This document shows, piece by piece, positions 42,964-52,849 of a DNA stretch of 64,000 nt (the stretch's first letter is position 1; each line of letters starts with the position of its first letter). The notes below the pieces were generated by a model that had not been told where the DNA came from, did not search any database, and was given only the letters and a program-made list of their open reading frames with translations. The translations under genes and the position numbers were made by a program. The stretch lies in the NCBI RefSeq assembly GCF_023973825.1, contig NC_090121.1:124001-188000 (forward strand). The letters run 5' to 3'. The stretch is from Plasmodium brasilianum (Eukaryota; Apicomplexa; Aconoidasida; Haemosporida; Plasmodiidae).

Positions 42964-43539
42964 CTGCATATGAAAATAATACTATGAAAAAAAATTGCTA
43001 AAAGTACAAAAAAAAGGAAAAAAAAAAATTTTCAATGATAAAACAATAAAAAAAAACAAATCATTAAATCAATAAAACTGTATAAACTTCTATTCATTAT
43101 ATCAATATCAAGACTTTATATATATTATATATATATATAATGAATAAAAATCTACAGAACTTTATTGTGTATATATTTGCACTGGATCTTTGGATAAAGA
43201 ACAATCTATTTGTTAAAAATACGATATATAAATTTAAATATCTTCACAAAACACAATACGCATAAGAGTATATATATCATATATCAAAGCATTAATTACC
43301 GTTGAAATAAAACAATAAAATACAAATGAAAGAAACATAAACATATAAAAATTAAGTATATCTGTTTTAGACATTTTGTTCCAAAATACTTAAGATACAG
43401 TTGTGTTACTTTAAAAAAATTACTTATTCATCAAAACATTTCTTAAAATGTAATTATATTTTCAAATAATCCTCATAATTCAATAAAGTTTTTTTTAGCA
43501 ACGAATATAATCTTTAAAACTAGGATTCTCAAGACATCA

Positions 43540-44230
43540 CTATGTAGATCCAAATTTTTTTAATATTCCAAAGAATACATGTAAATATACTTAGTCATGT
43601 AGAAACAAAAGATACAGGGGTCGAACTATATATACCAAAACTCCTTTATGCATATTCTACATTAGAACGTCCAGATAAATCAGGCATCATTCCTCTAGAA
43701 CATCCAAACATATTGATAGTGCTAAGTTTTCTACCAACATAGAACAGAAAGCAAAAGGTAAATATAATCACATTTTATGCGAAAAAAAAAATAGGTCCAC
43801 TTAACATATGTTAAAGAGGTAGATTATAAAACAAACGGTTTTTCTTATTAACAAACATGCTTAATTTTACTATCCCCACTTTATTATTATATATCAAATG
43901 AAAGTTTATTGAAAAAAAATGAATTGAATGTTTTACCTTTACAACAACTATCAAGTTTATTAATAGCCAAAATACTTTCATTTGTGTTTATTAATTATTC
44001 TAGTAATGATAAACCAAATACATAATCTGATGCTACTCTTTCTGATTCCCTTACTAATTACTAATATTCTAATGCTTCATTGACTTTGTTATTTCTTTAA
44101 TCTTTATATAAACATATAATTGTGGGTTTCCCTTTAACTTAAGCTTTTGATAGCAATAATAGATTAGATCTTCAATATAATGCAATATATATATTAGAAT
44201 TTCATTCAAGTGATTTGTTAGAAATCCTCT
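43540..44230 (-). pseudogene. Decayed coding islands, family unassigned
   Basis: The - strand from about 44228 has a 57-codon open piece (containing NHLNEILIYILHYIEDLIYY). After a shift it reads LVRESERVASDYVFGLSLLE, a stop, and LINTNESILAINKLDSCCKG. A second island at 43540-43760 is much richer in G+C than its surroundings. On - it reads CSMLVENLALSICLDVLEE, then stops; on + it stays open for 67 codons (containing ETKDTGVELYIPKLLYAYST). The upstream island is well explained by - coding; the strand of the second is unclear. Helical, Cys-bearing sequence suggests an invasion or exported protein, but I cannot name it. Confidence 0.4.
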
Positions 44231-46524
44231 AAAGAAAAAAAAAACGTTAATATTTATTTAATTAATATAAATAGATATTTCCAAAGTATAAAATATTATA
44301 TTTTAAAAAAAGCATTAAAAAAAATAATAATAAATAAATAAAAATATAAAAAGAAAAAGAAACAGATATTATTTGTTTTTATTATTTACATTATTAATGA
44401 AATAGTGAAATTCTCAAATTAGAAAGGAAACAGTAAAAATTTTGATGAACCTAAAAAAATTAATTTTTCCATTTTGGGAACACTTTTAAGTTGTATTGTT
44501 CTTAATAAGAAAAATAACAATTTCTCTCTTTTACTCTTAATTACAAAATATACTATTATATTATTCATTATAATTCCTTTTTAAAAAATTCCTCTTTCCC
44601 TTTTTTTTTTTTTTTTTATTAAATTAAAACATTTATACATACATAGGGTAATATTTAAGCCACAATAAAATTTATCAGATTAATATGAATATAAACTACC
44701 TATTAATTGTCTATATAGATGACGTTGGTTTAATTTTACTTTTCCCTTTTCTATTTCATAAAATGTGTAAAGAAATATATATTTTAAATAATCCCAATGT
44801 TTTATATATATTCCTTTATGAATCTATTCGTATGCTTCATATTAAACATATAGTTAAAAACTCATTACACTGATAAAAATGGAACAATAATGTAGCCCAT
44901 AAAATACGATTGTGGATAAGACATATATACTTTTTAAATTATTATTATCATTATCATAAATCAAAACTTTATTTCATTATAACTAAATTTATTTTCAGTT
45001 ATATGTTATTTTTTATGATGGAACAAGGAAATTTATAAAAAATTTATTAGTTTTCTAATAAGTAAAATATCAGCGTAATTTTTACTAAATAACGTTACAG
45101 AAATGTTGTACATATCTGTTCCCTGATTTTTCTTTATAATATAAATATCTTTCTTTGTAAAATTCTAAAATTTTTGCTAACTACATAATATATGTCATTG
45201 TAGAATAAAAATTATAAGTGATATCATCAAAACATTACGCTAAAATAATGGAAAACACACAATTTAACAAAGTACTAGTTATAAAATTATTTCTTAAAAA
45301 GATCATTATTTTATCGTTCCTTATAATTTCATTTTTTAAAGATATAAAAATGAAAAATGTACATCAACAGTTTATTTTTTATACAATACAATTCGTTAAG
45401 TATTTCTAACAGAGCATATATATGATAGGAATTTTTTGACGAACACACGTCGACTTCAAGAAATATAAAATTTCCTAAAAAAAAAAAAAACGACTTTTAA
45501 CACGGTTTACTACGGGATAAAAATAACGCCTTCATGCTTAAAATAAAATGAACATTGACACATTTCAGTTAAAGGTATAAAAACTTATGAATAAAATTTA
45601 CATGTATCATATAAAATTATAAAAAATATATAATAATTCAATAATTTCGTGCATTTATATATAATGTGCTATCGTATACTAATCGGAATTAATAAATAAA
45701 AATTTTTATATATACAAAAATTTATGGGTTGATAATATATGTCTTGTGAAATAATTCCTACAAATATTCAACAACTCTAAATGTTATATAAAATACAAAA
45801 ACATATTTCTATTAAGATAAAACATAAGAATACTTTATTAATATTTAAGTATACTATAAGGGAAAAAGATTAAATATGTTAAGGCCCATAAATATAATGA
45901 ATCTTTATTTTTATTCCCATTAAACAAAATATTTTAAAACACTCAGGATATAATATAAGCTTTAAGGTGTTATCGATAGAGCTTTAAGAGAATTAAAGAT
46001 ACTTAGAACACGCTAAATTTTTATATTTTATTTTACTTATTTTCTTAATTTATTATAATAGAATACTTATATTTAACCCTAAATATTCTTTAAGTTTTAT
46101 AAACATACGAATAACAACTAAAATACGTACCGAAAATAATACATTAAATGTAGTAGCATTATTAAAATAACTAGATAACTCCATTTAAAATAATACCTAC
46201 TACCCTTTTTCAATTTATCAATTTTTCTTACTCTATATAATTTTTTTCGTAAATGCTCATATTTTGAGTATATTCATTCACATAATTCATTTTGTATTTT
46301 TTCTTCAAATATATATCTATGTTTTTAAGAGACTTTATGTACTTAAATGTTCATAAAATTATTCAACATCTTCCAAATAATGTAAATTTTCACATTATTT
46401 TCATTTTTTTAATCCTACGTTTCGTTATTTGAAGTTAATTATATTATTCAATAATTTTCTTTTTAATTCTACAAATTTTTATGTATAATTACCCTTATTT
46501 TTTGATTTTATTAATTACTTATTT
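44231..46524. other. 3' flank of the Glu/Lys-repeat gene
   Basis: Mostly non-coding. The part 44610-45000 is similar to 51145-51545 (see the duplication entries). The frames at 44685-44873 (+) and 45218-45409 (+) are short and hydrophobic. The first lies inside the duplicated block, where the other copy does not keep it open, so I do not call it a gene. Confidence 0.55.
44610..45000. repeat. Left copy of duplicated flank (pairs with 51145-51545)
   Basis: A T-rich start, then shared stretches in the same order (CCTTTTC..TTCCATAAAATG-like, AATCTATTC.TAT, and AACTCATTACACTGA..AAATGGAA) occur here and about 6.53 kb further on. The match is diverged, with many substitutions and small gaps. It lies about 1.5-1.9 kb beyond the stop codon of the gene at 46525-48551. 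Confidence 0.65.
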
Positions 46525-48551
46525 TCAAAAATATTTTCTAAAACTTTTATTGCTCCTATTTGGTTTGTTTTCTGCCTTTTTTTCTGCTTTATTTTCTGCC
46601 TTATTTTCTGCTTTATTTTCTGCCTTATTTTCTGCTTTATTTTCTGCCTTATTTTCTGCTTTATTTTCTGCCTTATTTTCTGCTTTATTTTCTGCCTTAT
46701 TTTCTGCTTTATTTTCTTCCTTGTTTTCTGCTTTATTTTCTTCCTTGTTTTCTGCTTTATTTTCTTCCTTGTTTTCTGCTTTATTTTCTACTTTGTTTTC
46801 TTCTTTGTTTTCTGATTTATTTCCTGTTTTTTTTCCAAATTTGAATCCTGGAAATTTTGTTGGTACTTTTGAAAGAAACTTTAATTTAAAATTTGATTTA
46901 TTTTCTTTGTCATCACCATCTAATACATTACCAGATAATCCAATGTCATTTAATTCTTGCTTTTTTTCTTCACAATCTTGTGGACAATTTTCCTTATTGT
47001 CACATTCTTTACTAGTTAATCCCTTCTTTTTCATTTCATAATTGCATGTGCTACTAGCCGACAACCCATTCTTTGTTCCTTTATTTTCCCCAATGCTGCT
47101 ATTCTTATGACAATATGGATTTTGATTCACCCTTCCATTTCTTGAATCATACTTTTTATTCCACAGTTTTTTTGATTTCTTTTTTTCTGATTCATATCTT
47201 CTTTCTGTAAATTCTGATTGATCAAATAATGTTTCCATGCTTTCCGATTTAGGATCTTCTGTTTTCAAAAATAAATTCTCCGAATTTTCTGTCTCCGATT
47301 TTTCTGTTTCTGCTTTTTCAGTCTCTGCTTTTTCTGTTTCTGCTTTTTCAGTCTCTGCTTTTTCTGTTTCTGATTTTTCTGTTTCTACTTTTTCTGTTTC
47401 TGATTTTTCTGTTTCTACTTTTTCAGTCTCTGACTTTTCAGTCTCTGACTTTTCAGTCTCCGATTTTTCTGTTTCTGCTTTTTCTGTTTCTGATTTGTCT
47501 GTTTCTGATTTTTCAGTCTCTGATTTTTCTGTTTCTGATTTTTCTGTTTCTGATTTTTCTGTTTCTACTTTTTCAGTCTCTGCTTTTTCTGTTTCTGATT
47601 TTTCAGTCTCTGCTTTTTCTGTTTCTGATTTTTCCGTCTCCGCTTTTTCAGTCTCCGATTTTTCTGTTTCTACTTTTTCAGTCTCCGATTTTTCCGTCTC
47701 TGATTTTTCTGTTTCTGATTTTTCTGTTTCTGATTTTTCCGTCTTTGCTTTTTCTGTTTCTGATCTTTCCGTCTCCGCTTTTTCAGTCTCCGATTTTTCT
47801 GTTTCTGATTTTTCAGTCTCTAATTTTTCAGTCTCTGTTTTTTCTGTTTCTGATTTTTCAGTCTCTGCTTTTTCTGTTTCTGATTTTTCTGTTTCTGACT
47901 TTTCAGTCTCCGATTTTTCTGTTTCTGATTTTTCAGTCTCCGATTTTTCTGTTTCTGATTTTTCAGTCTCTGCTTTTTCTGTTTCTGATTTTTCAGTCTC
48001 TAATTTTTCTGTTTCTGATTTTTCCGTCTCCGCTTTTTCAGTCTCCGATTTTTCTGTTTCTACTTTTTCAGTCTCTGACTTTTCAGTCTCTGACTTTTCT
48101 GATTCTGATATTTCAGAATCATCACATCCTATTTTACTACATCCCCTATCTGCTAATTTACAATTCCCTCCATTACCTGATATATCAGTTTTAACTCCCA
48201 CAATCTGAGATTCAGAATACCCATGAAATTCAGCTATTATTCTGTTAGTTACAAAACCTAATATCTTATATGTGTTTCGCTTACTATTCAGGGGCTTAGT
48301 AATGGATGCCTATAAAAGAAAAAAATATTAATTCCTTTATAAATTATATATTTTTTTATTAATAAAATATTTATTGTAATAAAAAATGGAATAACACAAA
48401 ATATAAAAATATTGATTTATTATTATGATATTACATTGTCATAGCATTGAAATATCCAAATTAAAATGAAAAGTGTAAGAATTTTTATGATAACGCAGCT
48501 CCTAGATTTTCGATTCATACAATGTTCCTTTGAAATATTACTATTTTGCAT
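46525..48551 (-). CDS. PEXEL exported protein with SETEK and AENK repeats
   Basis: Two exons: 48551-48435 and 48309-46525, with a 125-base GT-AG intron in phase 0; 633 residues. Exon 1 gives MQNSNISKEHCMNRKSRS and then a recessed hydrophobic segment (residues 21-35, IIKILTLFILIWIFQ). Exon 2 carries RIIAE at residues 62-66, a PEXEL-type export motif with Ile in place of the usual Leu. Next comes a short Cys-bearing spacer, then residues about 105-380 made of some 55 copies of a five-residue unit (Ser/Ala/Val-Glu-Thr-Glu-Lys). A mixed linker with Cys follows (about 380-533, including NKENCPQDCEEKK), then about 22 copies of Ala-Glu-Asn-Lys (about 534-620) and a basic end. There is no C-terminal membrane segment, so a soluble or cytoskeleton-bound exported protein is likely. 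Charged repeats of this kind occur in red-cell-skeleton-binding exported proteins. The open frames on + across this gene are repeat shadows. Function unknown. Confidence 0.9.
46568..46826 (-). repeat. 12-base tandem repeat encoding Ala-Glu-Asn-Lys
   Basis: About 22 tandem copies of a 12-base unit inside exon 2, encoding AENK with EENK variants. Within most of the array, units alternate regularly between two synonymous forms (TCTGCTTTATTT and TCTGCCTTATTT on +), so the effective period is 24 bases. This points to unequal exchange or slippage of paired units. Confidence 0.9.
47278..48112 (-). repeat. 15-base tandem repeat encoding (S/A/V)ETEK
   Basis: About 55 tandem 15-base units inside exon 2, encoding SETEK with AETEK, VETEK, KTEK and similar variants. 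The first residue varies while ETEK is nearly invariant. Longer composite blocks recur: the order of variants near 47365-47445 reappears near 48030-48105. This indicates spread by block duplication. None of the six frames has stops over most of the array. Confidence 0.93.
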
Positions 48552-50392
48552 TGTGAAACTATTAGATTTACCCTTATAAACTTCAAAAAATGTATAGCAA
48601 TTAAAAGTATTATTTGCGTTAATTATCGTAATTTATTTCATATATTAAAAGAATATCTAAAATTATTAAATAGTTTATACATTCAATACCTATAAAAGTA
48701 CATACTATGAGATATTACAAAATATTTCTAATATATTTTTTTCGTAAAACTCCTGAAAAAATAAACTATTAAAAAAATATGAATACAATTAATGGATATT
48801 TATATATATTAAATTCATATTAAATATTTAATTATATCAGTTCAGTAATTATATAATAATTATATATCGATAAAATTAAACTGTACACATGACAAATAAA
48901 ATTTTCTGATTCATTTAAATGTAAAAATAGCATATTTAAAATTACTAATATCATATGAGGTTTGGGAAAAAAAAAGAAAAAAATCTAAAATTCAATTTTA
49001 ATATTACTTTCTTTATACATTATATTATGTAGTATTTACTATTACTTAATGAAGTTAATTTGTTAACATGATTACAATATGAATTATAAGCAAAATTACA
49101 AAATAAAAATTTTTTTTTTTTTATTATAATTTAAAATATCTAGATTTACCTATAAAAAACATACAATAACACATAATATTTTTAAATTAAAAAATATTCC
49201 ATCAAATTTATATGTAACTAGTGGAACTTCTTTATAATATATGAAAAATATATTAATAGTATTAATAATTTATTTTTCATAGGACATTTAAATTAAAAAC
49301 TACACTGGAATTTTTTACTAAATGTTCTTCATAATACTAAGAAGTATTTATAATTAAAAAGAAAAAAAAAAAAATAAAAAATAAAAATAATTAAGTATTT
49401 ACTATATTTTTTTTAATTGAATTACATTGTACGAATTAACACTATATATAAAACAAAGAACATATTTGTATACATACAAAAAAAAAATACCTGCCATTAG
49501 GAACTTAGCATGTAGTAATATTATTTCATGAATTTATAATCTAATATACAACTAAAAAAAAAAAGAAAAAAAAGAGTACACTATACTTTTATATTTTATT
49601 GTCTTCAACATTTATATTTAACTATAAAAAAAAAAAAATAAAAACCTTCCATTTATTTTAATTTTTAAGCATAAATACATAACGTTATTTTATATTTTTG
49701 AAAGTAATAATTATAATTATTTTCAATAAAAATATATAAATCTATTTTCTTTGTTTTATCCTTATTGATCTATTTTATTTATTTTTACTCATCTTAATTA
49801 CATTCCATATTTCCTGATAATTCATTATTTCCCCCATATATACATAAGCATATTTACTTATACAAAAAAAATTTTTAAAATTGAATAACTATAAATTATG
49901 TATTGAAATGTGTGTATATACATAATTAAAATATATACATATATGTTGTACAAAAAACAAAGAATGACTTTTTGAAATATTATTACAGCATTTACATTAG
50001 TTAATTACAGAAAATAGAATTTTTATGTAATAAAAAGTAAGGTTGATGAAAAGCTTAACGATAAACTTAACAATGAATTGTTTTTTTTATAAATTGTAAC
50101 TTCATTTTATTCACAACATATTATATATAATTTATTTCTTGTTATTCATTCTAGGAATTTAATTAAAATTACATAAAGGTATATACCCAAAATTTTTCTT
50201 ATGTAACAAAATTAAAATTTTCCTTATAAATACTATCTTTTATAAGTTATTTAAAAAAAAAAACGTAAAATAAGAAAAAATACACACCAAAATCTCATTA
50301 ATAATTTGAATATATGTGCAATTGGTATAATTTATAGCACTCAGAATTGTTTTTTAGTTAGTGTAATACTAATAATAGCTATTATTATTGTT

Positions 50393-50399
<7 letters not shown>

Positions 50400-50436
<37 letters not shown>
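50400..50436. repeat. (TA)n microsatellite
   Basis: An uninterrupted run of about 18 TA dinucleotides. Simple repeat. Confidence 0.9.
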
Positions 50437-50439
<3 letters not shown>

Positions 50440-51144
50440 ATTTTATAAAACGGTTTCTTTTAATTATGTTAATGCGTATAGTATAGAATATTATAGTCTT
50501 AATTCTCTTTATTAAAATTATGAAAATTTTCAAAAGATAAATATACTGTTATAATATACAGTAATAATAATAATAAAGTTAGAAATTATTTTACACTATA
50601 ACGTAATAACTCATGAAAATGTAACAAATTCAAAAAAGAAATTTAATAAATATGTTCATTTATTTAAAAATTTCTCGTATAAATATAGGTGTGACCTTCC
50701 AAATTTTAATGGCATATCTAATTCTCATAAACAAATTTTAAAGTTTTCTTGTATAGGAATTGAACATATTATTTGTACTTTTACTTACTATTATTCTAAT
50801 CCCCAACACATTCTAATATTGAATACTCGATTGTTATTCTAAGGAAATATTTAATCCAATTTATCAAATTTGTTTACTCATGTGTAACTTTTTTAAATGA
50901 ATATACCAAAAAAAAAAAAAAAAAATATTTCATATCTCTTTGATGTAATGGAAATTGTAGCGCATATAATATTAGCTTTTGAACCATACTGTAATCTTAT
51001 TAGTGATGTTCAGTATAAATTAACAGAGCAAAAAATTTAATAGATCAAATAAAATGAAGTAAATCATTTACAAAAAATTAACATGATAAATGAGTTTTTA
51101 TTCCATTCGCTCTCTTCTTTTTAATTTTCTAGTTTCTTTTTTCT

Positions 51145-51545
51145 TATTATTATTAATTAAAATATTTATATACACGTTGGATAAAATTTAAATCATACCA
51201 AAACTTATAAAGTTGACATAAATATTTACTAATTATTCATAGATTATATAAAAGACACCAACTGTATTTTATACTTCCCTTTTCCGTTCCATAAAATGGG
51301 TAATAAGATATAATTTTCAAATAATTTCTATTTGTTTATATGGTTCTTATATATATTTATATTCCTTAATAAATCTATTCATATTATTCCTAATAGACAT
51401 ATAAGTTGCCAACTCATTACACTGAAAATAATGGAATACCTATTTAACCCATTACGATAAGATTGAGGAAAAGTTATATTAACCTATTTATATTATTATT
51501 ATAATTATATATATAAATTTTGTTACATTATAAATACTTAGTTCC
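51145..51545. repeat. Right copy of duplicated flank (pairs with 44610-45000)
   Basis: Diverged copy of the left block, in the same order and orientation, about 6.53 kb away. It lies about 1.3-1.7 kb beyond the 3' end of the decayed gene at 52850-55051, as the left copy does relative to its gene. Exon 1 of the two genes is likewise 6500 bases apart. Confidence 0.65.
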
Positions 51546-52416
51546 TTTTTTTATTTGGTTATTATTTAAGATAGAGTAAGCACATTTATACTATATATAA
51601 CGTCCTATAAATCTTGTCCCAATAGTATTTTTCTTAAATACAGCAAAAATTATCAATATATGTAAAATAAGGTGCATATTATCTTATGAAATTTACTATA
51701 TTTATGTATATTTCTAATTAACTTTTTTAAATTTTCATTATCAGAATAACTTATATCATCAGAATAGTTTAATAATAAATGAAATTAACAATTCTTTTTC
51801 ATCTAAAAAATTATAGAATACAAACAATTTATTAAAATAATAAATAAATAATTAATTCGTACAAAAAAGGATATCTCACTGTATCCGATAATTCCATTTT
51901 TAAGTAGTGTAAAAACGTTATAAGTTTATCAATAACATGTTTTTAAGAAATATATTTTATAATGTGTTTGTCTCAACACATATGATAAAAAATACTTATT
52001 ACAAATGTACTTGGAATAGAAACAAATGACTTCCGCAAAAAAAAAAAAAAAAATACATTCTGTTTTTTTATTAATTCAAAATTACAACATTCCTATGTTT
52101 AATAATGCTCAAAGAACAAATATCTTACTATTAAAGATTAAAATATAGATCAAAATTAAAATATAAATGTATTCAATAAAGATTAAAAATTTTTATAGCA
52201 ACATATCAATACATATTAATTAAATAATATGTACATTCGTAGATTAACAAGCATTTATACGTAAATTTTTTACATATATATAAATACTTAAATTGATGTG
52301 TACATCTTAATATTTCTTATAATTATACAACATTATTTGAAATACTTATAAAAAAACAATATATATATTAAGGCAGAGGTAATTAATATTAAATAAGTAC
52401 ATTAAAATAGTACAAA

Positions 52417-52420
<4 letters not shown>

Positions 52421-52457
<37 letters not shown>
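52421..52457. repeat. (TA)n microsatellite
   Basis: A run of about 18 TA dinucleotides preceded by an A run. Simple repeat. Confidence 0.9.
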
Positions 52458-52460
<3 letters not shown>

Positions 52461-52849
52461 TGTAAATACGAAGCACATGTAATTATGATGTTATGTTTCA
52501 ATATGTATGTGCATGAAGAGCTACAAAAATTAAGAAATCACAAAGATATATGTTTAAAGAATATGAAGTGCCATCTGATATTATACCTTAGCATACTGTA
52601 TTTTAATGCATATTTTATTATGTTCTTTTACAACCTTTTTATTTGATTTTATAAACTACTTGTAAATGTATAAATAACTAAAATATTAGAATAAGATAAA
52701 AATAAATAGAATATACAGATACGCCTTATATATGTTCTAATTAGTTCATTACAACAAATGTTAAAAGGGATAATATTTCATCAAATTTTGTTTTCCTATA
52801 ATATCTTTTTTTTTATACCATACTTTAAAAAAAAATTTATATAAATTTC

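Larger units (their letters stand above)
48552..52849. other. Intergenic region between the two sister genes
   Basis: It presumably includes the promoter of the gene at 46525-48551 at its left end and the 3' flank of the decayed sister gene at its right end. It is very AT-rich, with (TA)n runs at about 50400-50436 and 52421-52457. No coding sequence is seen. Confidence 0.55.

Noticed and set aside
46481..47041. 186-codon + frame with repeated Leu-Phe-Ser-Ala, and the overlapping 94-codon frame at 46560-46844
   Set aside because: Opposite-strand shadow of the AENK repeat region of the intact - gene; it exists only because the 12-base unit has no stops in these frames.
47237..48208. 323-codon + frame of FSVSD-type repeats and the 149-codon frame at 47745-48194
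   Set aside because: Shadow of the 15-base SETEK array; no start context, signal or non-repeat domain of its own.
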